Virus record (IMG/VR): IMGVR_UViG_3300025282_000214
Coordinates: 1-25,597 of that record
Source: a virus
DNA length: 25,597 nt
Direction: 5' to 3' (one strand)
The notes beneath the pieces are model-generated. The model was not told the DNA's origin. It saw only the letters and a list, made by a program, of their open reading frames with translations, and made no database searches. Shown here piece after piece: positions 8,501-15,091 of the stretch. The first letter of the stretch is position 1. Each line of letters begins with the position of its first letter. Both the position numbers and the translations under genes were made by a program.

Positions 8501-11500
8501 AAAGTAATCTACGCCATATTTCCTGGTTCCCTTTTGTTTAGCAGCAGTATCATATACTTTAAAATGGAGCCCCTCTTTCAACATATCAGCGCTTTGTTTA
8601 TCTCCAGCAGCATGAAACATAAACTTGCCCAGTAAAGCACCATGTTTAGGGTCTTTGCTGACAATAAAGGATTTATTTTGACCAGACGGCATATTGCCAA
8701 AGTCAGCATTTAACACATCAACAATATCATTCCTTACTATAATAGCTCCGTCTGTGCTCTCTTCCATACGACTATTAAGAGTATTAATATCAGAGTTTTT
8801 ATCTTTAAGCTCCTCAATAAGACGATATTTGTATTTACCATCAGCAAGGTCTACAACTCTGTCTGCTGCGAAAGCATCACTATGCTTGAAGGCACTTGTC
8901 ATATAAATCTGTAGACGCTTATTATAAGCAGTAGCACCCTTAATAAAGCCCTTTCCAGAGAGCTTCTTAATATTAGCTGGTGTAGCTTCAAGGCCATTTA
9001 AAGCAAGATCATAGCGAATATTGGAAGCATAGGCCCTCCTAAAGACTTCTCTGGCTTCTTTACGAGTCATTTGTCCATTACGAGGTTTAAGCATGCCATA
9101 TTTATTAGCATACGCTGTTTCAGCTAAATCATACTCTTTTGAAAATTTATTTCCCAGTAACGTCTTAATTTTCGGAATCTGGATGCTGTCTGTATCAGGA
9201 TGAAATTTAACAAAGTATATCCTATCCTTATCACCTGACCCCCCGAATGCATACATGTTATTTTCTCTCGCTGTGTATCCAAATATACGGCTTAATACTC
9301 TACCCCAGGCTGCTTCAGAGAGAGCCTTTTTAAGTTTAGGGCTACCTTTTTGTCTCTTAGGTAGGTGATTGGTACGATAACGGCTCAAATTTAGGTCTTT
9401 ATTACCATTCTTCGCTTTAACCGTTATATGATCCATAATAATCATAGCTGCTTCCTGTGGATCACCTCCAGCTTCACGAAATGCTTCTTCAATCAGCTTA
9501 ATAGGCTCCACCATATTCTTTGGTGTACCAGATTTGGTATATGGAGTGTGTGCAGGCATAAGCCCTATATCAACAACATTTCCTTTTTCAGTAGCAGAGA
9601 AGAACCTCACAGGCTCTCCAAGGTTCCTTCTTGTCATCCATTTGCGCATCTCTCCACGCGCTTCAGGGCTAAGCTCATAACCAAGCTCTTCTGAGACGGA
9701 TTTAGCCCATTTCTCAGACCGATTAACTTCACTGCCCCTATTAAGATAAGTTTTAATACTCTCTTGTAATGAATTGGCTAAATCAGCTTTAATTCCAGGC
9801 TGAAGCTCAACCTTGGCTCCCTGCCAAGCATCTTTCATGTGATTATTTACAAAGTTGACAGACTGTCTGCCTATATATCTCCGTAAGCGATTCCCTATAT
9901 CCTGCCCTTCATTCTCTAATTCTGGAGAGCCTTCAATATCTCGGAATAGCTCTTGCTGTTCTCCAGGTTGCTTGCTTTTAACTTCAGCAACGGTTTCTTC
10001 GCTTTCAATCTTTGGGTCAGCAGTAAGAGGCTTATCTTCTTTTGGCTTATTGATATTATCTACAAGAAGCTCTCTAATAGCCTCATATCCTCTAGTTCCC
10101 TTTACAACCTCCCTGGAGCCAATACCAGCGTATCTTGATGTTAGTTTGGGTATTCCATCCATAGGAACGAAATGATTAGCACTATAATCATATTTAAACC
10201 ACTGATCGTTAAGCTCTGAGAAGACATGAGTAGGCTTCCGCATATTAATAGCCATTTGAACGCCCCATGCGGTACCACCTTTAACAGAACGTGCACCTTT
10301 TTCTATAGGAGCAACTGCATAAACACCGTTTGCATATCTTATTACATGAAAGGTTCTTCGGAAAAGGTCAAGAGTATATTTAGGTAGTTTGCTAATATCT
10401 CTATCAAGAGACATTTGAGCGAGGGTTAAAGCTTCATTAGCATCACTAAGCTCTCTTTCTGAGAGAGTCCTCTTTTTGCCCTTTAAGCTTTTAGGCGTAC
10501 TCTGCTTCTTAAATACATAATGAACAAAAGGAACTCCCAACTCATTGGATATTTCTGCAAAGGCAGCATCAGCACCCTTAGTAGCACCTGATATACCATG
10601 ATGAAGTGTTGGATGAGGCTCCTCAAGGAGCTGCTCTTCCCCATCCTTAAATTTACCAGTAGTTTTAAATCCAGATGGAGCTTCTTCAAGCATTTCAGGA
10701 ATCTTATCTTCAAGTCCAAGCTCTTTAACAAATTCCCACTGCATAGCACGTTGCTGTGAAGTAGTGCCCTTTGTCTCATCTATTTGCTTACGAACAATAT
10801 TCTGTACTTCGGTAGCAGTCTCAGCCCATTCAGGCATTAATTCAGGATCAAACTTGACAGCAAACTCAGCATCCTTAGATGCTTTCTTCTCCATTTTCTT
10901 TATGAATTTATGGGCACCCTGCTTTGTCCATGGAAGCTCTTTACCACCGAAATATGCTCCCATAAGGTAATCATATACTTGTTCTGGAGTAGTAGCCCCT
11001 CTCATAGTAGATGGAAGCCCTTGAAGAAGTGAGCCTGAGAGCGCCTTAATAGCCGTTCCAGCAGCTTTGCTGTCGGTCTTAACAAGGTTCCCGATAGTCC
11101 TAAACGCTCCACCAAAAGCAGCACCATGTACGAAAGAATCCATCATAACATTAACACCTTCCTGCCATGAAGATACTGCTGATGCAACCCCTAAGTGGAA
11201 TGCACCCTCTGCTACATGCGCTATAGGGCCTGAAATAGCCGTTTTAGCAGCAAGTTGTGCTGCACCCGCCTGTGCCCTTGATGCGGTCTTTAAAGCGGGG
11301 GATATGAGCTTCCTAGCGCGTTTTGTAGCCGCATTAGCCGCAAGCATAGGAACTGAGTATTCACCTACAGCAGCTGTTTTACGTGCAGCATTAAGAAGCA
11401 TCCGTGACTTAGTAGCTAATCCAGCAGCACGAAGAGGTCCTGATAATATCCCAGGAGCAAATCCTGCTAAATGTCCTATATTACGAGCTACAGCTTCAAA

Positions 11501-11749
11501 TTCATTATCAGGAGCGTCACCTGAGCGTAGAGTGGTGAAGCCCTGGAAGAAGCCGTATCCAGCCTGTTTAACTGCATCTAATAAAGAAAAATCCCCTGTA
11601 TAAAAGGGTACTTGGTATGCTTCAGCATGAGCTTGAAGTTCGCCCTGCTGTTCTTCAGTAAGGAGATGAGCCCTTCCTTTATATTGCTCTAAATAACTCC
11701 TTGTCTGCTCTTCGGTAAATCTTGGTTGCCATCCTTCGGGTACTGGCAT
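2546..11749 (-). CDS. Giant virion protein with two-barrel (DPBB) RNA polymerase core and SLOG domain (3067 aa)
   Basis: The 3067-aa product (roughly 350 kDa) is translated from an ATG directly adjoining the upstream TAA, with an AGGAG. Visible parts in order: a hydrophobic Gly/Ala-rich N terminus (about 60-260); a SLOG nucleotide-binding domain (about 375-565); a candidate first polymerase barrel (999-1042: TDGA at 999-1002, Lys1026, GK at 1041-1042); and the second barrel with R1376-V-P1378 and the Mg-binding D1415-L-D1417-G-D1419. These align with RAP and NADFDGD of bacterial beta prime. About 1600 mostly helical residues follow, with a possible membrane segment near 2919-2940. Related fused polymerases are known in crAss-like phages (phi14:2 gp66, a virion enzyme injected with DNA) and in SP-beta (YonO). 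As the last gene after three ejection-type proteins, co-injection is likely. The far C-terminal half has no function I recognise. Confidence 0.85.
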   Translation of the reverse strand: MPVPEGWQPRFTEEQTRSYLEQYKGRAHLLTEEQQGELQAHAEAYQVPFYTGDFSLLDAVKQAGYGFFQGFTTLRSGDAPDNEFEAVARNIGHLAGFAPGILSGPLRAAGLATKSRMLLNAARKTAAVGEYSVPMLAANAATKRARKLISPALKTASRAQAGAAQLAAKTAISGPIAHVAEGAFHLGVASAVSSWQEGVNVMMDSFVHGAAFGGAFRTIGNLVKTDSKAAGTAIKALSGSLLQGLPSTMRGATTPEQVYDYLMGAYFGGKELPWTKQGAHKFIKKMEKKASKDAEFAVKFDPELMPEWAETATEVQNIVRKQIDETKGTTSQQRAMQWEFVKELGLEDKIPEMLEEAPSGFKTTGKFKDGEEQLLEEPHPTLHHGISGATKGADAAFAEISNELGVPFVHYVFKKQSTPKSLKGKKRTLSERELSDANEALTLAQMSLDRDISKLPKYTLDLFRRTFHVIRYANGVYAVAPIEKGARSVKGGTAWGVQMAINMRKPTHVFSELNDQWFKYDYSANHFVPMDGIPKLTSRYAGIGSREVVKGTRGYEAIRELLVDNINKPKEDKPLTADPKIESEETVAEVKSKQPGEQQELFRDIEGSPELENEGQDIGNRLRRYIGRQSVNFVNNHMKDAWQGAKVELQPGIKADLANSLQESIKTYLNRGSEVNRSEKWAKSVSEELGYELSPEARGEMRKWMTRRNLGEPVRFFSATEKGNVVDIGLMPAHTPYTKSGTPKNMVEPIKLIEEAFREAGGDPQEAAMIIMDHITVKAKNGNKDLNLSRYRTNHLPKRQKGSPKLKKALSEAAWGRVLSRIFGYTARENNMYAFGGSGDKDRIYFVKFHPDTDSIQIPKIKTLLGNKFSKEYDLAETAYANKYGMLKPRNGQMTRKEAREVFRRAYASNIRYDLALNGLEATPANIKKLSGKGFIKGATAYNKRLQIYMTSAFKHSDAFAADRVVDLADGKYKYRLIEELKDKNSDINTLNSRMEESTDGAIIVRNDIVDVLNADFGNMPSGQNKSFIVSKDPKHGALLGKFMFHAAGDKQSADMLKEGLHFKVYDTAAKQKGTRKYGVDYFMNPSDIRGGGSTAATEHMLKNQVWVKQLFTSLNPTSFEPATRKIVDDIYNSVIKNRFAGETKWNEELAKYLIKPSETRLKKLMKNVDRIGVSELLDAMTKMNGPDFNRFSELAYDKITKQQMEAIDQMVMEGELESWEAQESKTELQEFNGAADNMLKRGRAVIKKARDKGEDVTGLGIYLHKHVRDWRMATMRNWIVHQVTRPKMPNSALTFMRPYDEYLMRDADGVNPRLKELETRDDIFFLDNGFQEMEVVTSIQGMKNTTLGKLWDAYDGLSKSNKAKADDVFEVIAVRVPMDSMSGAQVLKFKGFSGRKGHGILLHGRAMRAMGGADLDGDEAFVYFGDEQHGMKKAWKDVFKANKHEYLSEDGKTITPNKGASVEVGSDQGKTFRDVLTSDFNPKEAALQNSTAWQWSPHQRVEISQRAVEGRNQLSAAVSSAQVMRSAYAALLETPKKDKLAAQTDQFIFTRGRGKDQEEYRVTYNAKTDPKWQKHQRALTRAEIAFTSDPLDELGLKSSDMFLKKLWTAYFNVGKIEKRVGKKWVVDKKMKSIFDLEGWELRNGIVGDFFDMNSAYFGRNWTEGRKWSIPEIKEKGKSIYTYSERQFNTLLPKMIQTLQPVNWGDNIFARTNKEALKLVYQQANGILSNEGMESLRNALGRATLKTPYNEQIAVINDNKLWNHTVRETISGNVAKWKELVKKLPEYNKEMKEAKTRDERLKVLEEIAETGEDFLVNDLTDIITIRKVADMASLMSPEEFALFPEIHKKVEQLKSQSYLMARNRRRKGTFSNPITERDKIAQELADMLVNDIDANVNNAEWYKQMRGLERGDDISAEMDQSQIDIAIREYKDALSPKQKSLFDYLMLGSLNRGSLKALEALKEKLTKEKRWNPLTRDIFRSMVMEASRTSLSRLGYSSKAVHPTSVEQFMLEFSRLTGKMWKAPEPSKLEKEKEAAKNLGENKRIDVEKQEQFGFMGEPEIDPKVEGSQIADMSHFEGLRKGTLTKEQAKIITELTGHLKQYNNKIAQNINEIARGLLSKDINAMNADDFRAMNNFFRDLQTGTIWQRIWKSKGPPQLQKRYYYLFPETISRELMKDEIILLKRKGIFTTKDGKSKVGTIMEPSNYLTIMQNWINRANDFSVKKSEEWIHKSTIDLLFVDSITEGDALREIAIRERELPIGDYIMSKEYIAEPLRRAEAQIYKDAYKGAVKKHNYAELKDKKFTVNIGKDRVTMTGAEIVDKINEVYTGLFENFYTLISGKENALEPYIEGYYDKDTLKNPRIDYKKFIREMVENYENGKPIEMDVGIDGLRKIAKSMMIEMIPTSEKGMLARQKLEKLEIDETGRIPHENYWPHMFFDKKVAEKSLLQAIDYVRKSTLTPEEQDIQLKRLAYKHKQITGEWGSDALLEWQAWNETLDNISTKAGETSDILKWYSANQRMGSMFSRDSHIPGWAADSTVPEAYIRNLTNTYYKQFSQIMSRNLIHEFEQKAIKKGWHKIDYNPDTKQSLMTRWSNFYKLYVNDSIGNPVNVPDSMINDPKMKIAGTPYAWWADNKVREKVNGIAKFLGLVNKDLPENLQGITLQQLRHWSNLEAKYELATLLTHPKTIIANLFGGTTHTIQSTGFQNLKDARNPKWLKENLPEIKIGEETIRWDSLEDVKKFIDYHGVLPEFLTYEAGLSPDLRSAKTKEFIEEATKLISEDPKESLHRLRELNRKHKLTSSKFNKIADIFMGRPERVLRRDSFMAHYVHYWKKFQGAIKDPNHPFLIELAKRGVKATQFLYNAPNRPAFVRSALGKVMGRFQLWAWNAARFRFDTNRQMNIYGYRAGSEAYEKYKRTMGIDLFVFALANTFMYSMFDNQLPAPWNWLQDTSSWLLGDEKERDRAFFGAYPTSLAPLQLVTPPVLRLGPAALRGWLDDDYSKLADYQVWTLFPMGRVFRSAFGPNNFVENPMRIMENAFGFPLGQIHRQVTEDIPETMKAPGPRGIL
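7460..7642 (-). other. Second double-psi beta-barrel with catalytic DxDGD of the RNA polymerase
   Basis: Residues about 1370-1430 of the giant protein. The stretch reads VIAVRVP, then KGHGILLHGRAM, then GGADLDGDEAFVYF. R1376 to D1415 is 39 residues; in E. coli beta prime the equivalent R425 to D460 is 35. The triad D1415, D1417, D1419 should bind the catalytic Mg2+. The preceding VxxRxP strand and His/Gly turn also match the beta-prime barrel, so this is not a chance DxDGD. Confidence 0.85.
8600..8797 (-). other. Candidate first double-psi beta-barrel (beta-like) of the RNA polymerase
   Basis: Residues about 985-1050 of the giant protein. The segment TDGAIIVRNDIVDVL is followed by GQNKSFIVSKD and GALLGKFMFH. 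Two-barrel polymerases carry a beta-like barrel upstream of the DxDGD barrel, with two conserved lysines contacting the nucleotide or transcript end. K1026 and K1042 are the best candidates, with K1032 and K1035 possible. The placement rests on order and motif feel and is less certain than the second barrel. Confidence 0.5.
10055..10627 (-). other. SLOG-family nucleotide-binding domain inside the giant protein
   Basis: Residues about 375-565 of the giant protein. The glycine loop is GISGATKGAD (385-394), followed by AFAEISNELGVPFVHY, then a helix, then VYAVAPIE, KGGTAWGVQMAI (490-501), KPTHVF (505-510) and AGIGSRE (541-547). The order GGA-GAD loop, VYAV strand, GGTAW-VQMA, KPxxVF and AGIGxRE matches stand-alone Rossmann-like SLOG proteins (DprA/YpsA/LOG superfamily) as I remember them. 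Members bind nucleotides or nucleotide-derived signals; some cleave nucleoside monophosphates. The substrate here is unknown. Confidence 0.75.
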
Positions 11750-13036
11750 TTAATCTCCTAACGCTGATTGTAACTCTTCATCTCCTGAGAATAATTTCGC
11801 TATATCATAAGCTGTCCAAGTAGCTCCTGCTAGACCTAATGCTGTAGAGACACCTTCTGGCAATGCTATACCGGCAGCACTCAATCCAAGCTTAGTCGCA
11901 ATGGCTGGATATTTCTTCTTTAATATGCCCATAACGCTCTTCATAACTTTAGGGTCTTTAAGTTTTTTCATTATCTGCCATGTTCCAATACCACCAGTAA
12001 CCTGACCTAAAGTTTCACTACCAAGTGCCTCTCCAGCTGCTCCCCCGAGATTGATACCTAGCATGTAGGGTAGCGCTTGCTTTCCAGCTTTAGATGCTTT
12101 TCCCGTAATCTTACTAAGTGTTGTGCCTTTTTTCGCAGTTTTTCTAGCCAATTCGTCGGCCTGTGCCAGAATACTCTTCTTTGTAACCTTTCCATATTTT
12201 TTAGTCCACTCTTTATTTGTTAATCCACCATCTCTAACATGTGCTGCATCTGATTTAACAAGCTTTTTAGCTTCATCAGTTAAATTAGCTAATTGACGCT
12301 TATGTAATACTGCTCCAGTAATAGCTCCTCCGCCTACTACAAGATTCGTTCCCCTTAATTTGCCTGTATAAGGATCAATAAATATACTTGCACCCCTTTC
12401 TAAAAGCCCTGGAGATTGCGCTTTAGGGCTATAAGAGAAGCTCCTAAGAGTGGTTTTACCATCAGGAGCTACTACCTGCTCCATTCCCCCTCCTCCTAAT
12501 TGCATATAGTTTTGATATAATTGGTTAGCATTATAAGTCTTATTCATATAGTCATTGATATCATCTTCATCCCACATGGGTCTGGCAGCCTTAACCCTTG
12601 CTCTTAAGCTTTCAAACATTCCAATCTTTTGGTTAAGGTTCTTAATAGCGCTTATTTTATATTGATCTTGAAATACGGTAAAATCAGCCCCCATATCATC
12701 AGAATTCTGACCCTTCTTATATTTATCCCATGCACTCTGCATATCAGGTAGCGATTCGCCAAAAGAGGCTGTCGGATTAGTTAAAAGTGATTCTGTATTA
12801 AAAGCTTCACTAACGCTACTCATTCTATTTATAGAGCGCTGTGCTTTTTCATATAAGCCTTTTTGATAATCAACTGCTGCTTGTTGCATATCAAGTTGCC
12901 TGTCAGCACGCTCGCTTGCAGCTCGAGAATTTTTCATATCTTGAAACTGTTGAAAATAGCCCATTATCTCATCAGGTCCAAAATCTGAACTAGTATCAAT
13001 TACCATATTAGGGTTAGTATATATTTTTGCTCCCAT
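11750..13036 (-). CDS. Ejection-type internal virion protein (428 aa)
   Basis: Starts at an ATG at 13036 preceded by AGGAGAAAGC; its TAA directly adjoins the ATG of the giant gene. The N-terminal half is polar and helical with Gln-rich coiled-coil character (QFQDMKNSRAASERADRQL), ending near a GGGG turn around residue 180. The C-terminal half alternates Lys-rich stretches with Gly/Ala-rich hydrophobic helices (PYMLGINLGGAAGEALG; AAGIALPEGVSTALGLAG). Proteins of this composition between nozzle and injected enzyme genes act as ejection proteins in podoviruses (compare P22 gp7/gp20/gp16), but no direct homology is claimed. Its first 12 residues, MGAKIYTNPNMV, are repeated at the end of the 273-aa protein upstream. 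Confidence 0.7.
   Translation of the reverse strand: MGAKIYTNPNMVIDTSSDFGPDEIMGYFQQFQDMKNSRAASERADRQLDMQQAAVDYQKGLYEKAQRSINRMSSVSEAFNTESLLTNPTASFGESLPDMQSAWDKYKKGQNSDDMGADFTVFQDQYKISAIKNLNQKIGMFESLRARVKAARPMWDEDDINDYMNKTYNANQLYQNYMQLGGGGMEQVVAPDGKTTLRSFSYSPKAQSPGLLERGASIFIDPYTGKLRGTNLVVGGGAITGAVLHKRQLANLTDEAKKLVKSDAAHVRDGGLTNKEWTKKYGKVTKKSILAQADELARKTAKKGTTLSKITGKASKAGKQALPYMLGINLGGAAGEALGSETLGQVTGGIGTWQIMKKLKDPKVMKSVMGILKKKYPAIATKLGLSAAGIALPEGVSTALGLAGATWTAYDIAKLFSGDEELQSALGD
13001..13036 (-). repeat. 36-bp direct repeat, copy 1 (start of the 428-aa gene)
   Basis: Identical over 36 bp to 14274-14309 and in the same orientation. Read on the minus strand it encodes MGAKIYTNPNMV in frame in both genes. 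This copy holds the genuine ATG of the 428-aa gene. Confidence 0.95.
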
Positions 13037-13044
13037 GCTTTCTC

Positions 13045-14259
13045 CTATGAGTTAATAGCTGTGTCCCAGGACACCATATTATTCCAAAACTCCTGGTTAT
13101 ATTCTTCTTGTAAATCAGCTGTGCCGCTAGCTAAATCATCTACAGCCTGTTCTGTATCAATTTTCTGTTCTTTCATCTGCATTTCCCTATCTGTTGTACC
13201 GGCATTAACAGACCGTTCAGCTTCTTCTATAGCTTGCTTCTTCTCAAAATCTGCTGCAAAATCTCCTGAACCAGCAAATCCAGCTTGGGATGTTTTTTGT
13301 TGAGATTGGGTTAGCATACCAAATAGTCCGCTTGACATCTGAGAGCCAACAGCTTTCTGATTCATAATATCTTGCGTAAAGGCTTTATCTTCCTGTAGCC
13401 CAAGCCTTTCAATATCTCTAGAATAATTATCTTTTAACTCGTCTTGGCCCCTAGTATCATATGGATCAAGATAATCCATTATATCGTTTGCATTAGATTC
13501 AGTCTGTTTTTCACCTGCCGCGGTACTCATAGCGGCAATATTTTCGTCTGAAAATAATCCCTTATTTGCCATTCCAAGGCCCCTATTTGCCATTCCAAGG
13601 CCCCTTTTCGCAAATTCCAAACTTTTTTGCTTATTTGCGGCTGCATCTTCTGGTGTGGTAACTAAACCAGATTGTTGTGTCACGAAATTCTCAAATTCAG
13701 GGTTTAAGCCTGAAGCCCATCCTCCTGATTTAATTTTTTCAGTATCATCTACGTTTTCATCAGCTGTCCAAATACCAGCTATATTCTCCTGCTCGTATTT
13801 ACGTCTAAATTTTTCAAACTGTGTGTGTCTAGCCTTGGCCTCTGCCTTTGCTCTATCACGAGCTCTGGATTTTTTAGTTTGCCATATACCCCACTTACCT
13901 TGCGATGGGCGCCATGTTCCATATTCCCGAAGTCCAGTCTTAGGATTAGTAGTACCACTACCTATACTTTGTACCCAAGCTTCTCCAAGAGGACCAAGAG
14001 CATCAATAGCATTGGCTTCAGTAGTATTTACATGGGCTACCTCTCCGCCCACTCTACGTAACTCACTGTCACCTCTACGACCCTTACGAGCTACACTCCT
14101 TACACCAGCACCTTGCTTAATATCGGTCCCTGGGATATGACTCCCAGATGGCGGGTTTCCTCGTTCATTATCGTTTGAGGAACGCGTTCTTGGACCAGAA
14201 GGATTGGAATGTAGACTTCCACGTAATTGATTTGCTAATAATAATAAGTTAACTGCCAT
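13045..14259 (-). CDS. Putative internal virion protein lying between direct repeats (404 aa)
   Basis: Starts at the ATG at 14259, sharing a base with the TAA of the upstream 273-aa gene (TAATG). The N terminus has a short hydrophobic stretch (MAVNLLLLANQL), then a Ser/Pro/Arg-rich, strongly basic linker to about residue 80. A Lys/Arg/Ala helix (KSRARDRAKAEAKARH) follows, then Gln/Asn/Met-rich helices to the end. A seven-residue duplication (RGLGMAN twice, then MANKGLF) comes from a 21-bp tandem repeat. The whole gene lies inside a 1273-bp unit bounded by two identical 36-bp repeats, which suggests insertion or duplication. A structural or ejection role is inferred from position only. Confidence 0.65.
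   Translation of the reverse strand: MAVNLLLLANQLRGSLHSNPSGPRTRSSNDNERGNPPSGSHIPGTDIKQGAGVRSVARKGRRGDSELRRVGGEVAHVNTTEANAIDALGPLGEAWVQSIGSGTTNPKTGLREYGTWRPSQGKWGIWQTKKSRARDRAKAEAKARHTQFEKFRRKYEQENIAGIWTADENVDDTEKIKSGGWASGLNPEFENFVTQQSGLVTTPEDAAANKQKSLEFAKRGLGMANRGLGMANKGLFSDENIAAMSTAAGEKQTESNANDIMDYLDPYDTRGQDELKDNYSRDIERLGLQEDKAFTQDIMNQKAVGSQMSSGLFGMLTQSQQKTSQAGFAGSGDFAADFEKKQAIEEAERSVNAGTTDREMQMKEQKIDTEQAVDDLASGTADLQEEYNQEFWNNMVSWDTAINS
13564..13605 (-). repeat. 21-bp perfect tandem duplication
   Basis: Two adjacent identical 21-bp units (13564-13584 and 13585-13605) inside the 404-aa gene, giving a repeated RGLGMAN. The length is a multiple of three, so the frame is kept. Degenerate partial units flank it (FAKRGL before, MANKGLF after). 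Confidence 0.9.
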
Positions 14260-15080
14260 TATCTATAATCCCTTACCATATTAGGGTTAGTATATATTTT
14301 TGCTCCCATTTCATCTTTATATTTTCCTAAAGAAGGGCTCCATTCTCTACCGTCCTCACTCATTTCCCAATCACCAGGATCATCTAAGCCAGGAAGATTT
14401 ATACCAAAGGCACCCATATCTAGTAAACTTGATGGGATAGTTTCACCGCCCATTACATTTCCAGATAGACCTTCAGGCAGTCCTCCTTTATCTATTCCTG
14501 CTACAATATCTGTAATATCAAAACCACCTGCACCACCTCCAGCACTTGGAGCAGCTCCACCTAAAATATCTCCAACCATTCCCTTGGTTTGAGCCTTTGG
14601 TGCTAATCCTAAATAACCTTCTGCCCCACCTTTTAGCCCACCTAAAAAGCCGGCACCACCTGCAGAGCCAGCCTTAAATCCAGCACCTAACTTTTGCATT
14701 TGTCCGGCTCCCATAAAACTACTTAATGCAGCTTTACCTACATTACTAAATTCTTGTGACGCTATTTGGCTAGTAATATTACCGCGAGTTTTCTTTCTAA
14801 ACTTGCCGCTTAACAAGTCTTCTTGACTAACCCCTGAAGTAGCGCCTCCTACCTTACTACCTAGCAAAGCTCCTGCGCCACTTGCGGCAGCCAATAACAA
14901 GGGAGAAGCTGCCCCACCTGTAATAACAGTTAAAGCTAAAGCACCAAGTAATCCACCTATTCCAGCACCACCAGATTTAGCAGAAGCATATCGTGATGAT
15001 TTTCTTGCAAGAGCGGAATCTTCATTCTGTACATCTCTTTCGAGAAGATTCATTCCACCTGCGCCTGTTTTAATTCCCAT
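14259..15080 (-). CDS. Gly/Ala-rich hydrophobic ejection-type protein (273 aa)
   Basis: The ATG at 15080 is preceded by AAAGGAAT. Residues 38-75 form one long Gly/Ala/Leu-rich hydrophobic region (GGLLGALALTVITGG) that could span or insert into a membrane. The middle is Gly-rich and low in complexity, and the C terminus is acidic. This composition, next to other ejection-type genes, suits a protein released from the virion to help form the DNA channel, as known for podoviral internal proteins. The last 16 residues are odd: MGAKIYTNPNMV is a perfect copy of the start of the 428-aa protein, followed by only RDYR and stop. The gene may therefore have once been fused in frame to the 428-aa gene. 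Confidence 0.7.
   Translation of the reverse strand: MGIKTGAGGMNLLERDVQNEDSALARKSSRYASAKSGGAGIGGLLGALALTVITGGAASPLLLAAASGAGALLGSKVGGATSGVSQEDLLSGKFRKKTRGNITSQIASQEFSNVGKAALSSFMGAGQMQKLGAGFKAGSAGGAGFLGGLKGGAEGYLGLAPKAQTKGMVGDILGGAAPSAGGGAGGFDITDIVAGIDKGGLPEGLSGNVMGGETIPSSLLDMGAFGINLPGLDDPGDWEMSEDGREWSPSLGKYKDEMGAKIYTNPNMVRDYR
14274..14309 (-). repeat. 36-bp direct repeat, copy 2 (end of the 273-aa gene)
   Basis: Same orientation and identical over 36 bp to 13001-13036, 1273 bp apart. It encodes residues 258-269 of the 273-aa product. No Shine-Dalgarno precedes the internal ATG here, unlike the other copy. Confidence 0.95.
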
Positions 15081-15091
15081 AATTTATTCCT

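Noticed and set aside
8685-8710. LNADFGNM in the giant protein (residues 1013-1020), resembling the polymerase NADFDGD
   Set aside because: It lacks the second and third aspartates of DxDGD and the preceding RxP at the right distance; the true match is at 1415-1419.
11067-11603. 178-codon open frame on the plus strand, antisense to the start of the giant gene
   Set aside because: It mirrors the Ala/Gly-rich N terminus of the giant protein, gives a Cys/Ala/Pro-rich unnatural product, and has no coupling to other plus-strand genes.
2546-11749. N4-type (T7-like single-subunit) virion RNA polymerase
   Set aside because: Virion polymerases of similar size exist in N4-like phages, but I see no palm/fingers motifs of that family; the DxDGD barrel belongs to the two-barrel class.
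13655-14140. 161-codon plus-strand frame opposite the 404-aa gene
   Set aside because: Composition (Ser, Pro, Cys, Leu) is typical of an antisense shadow, and it lies wholly within a well coupled minus-strand gene.
13001-14309. 36-bp repeats as integration (att) sites
   Set aside because: No integrase, tRNA fragment or transposase is present, and the repeat is coding in both copies.
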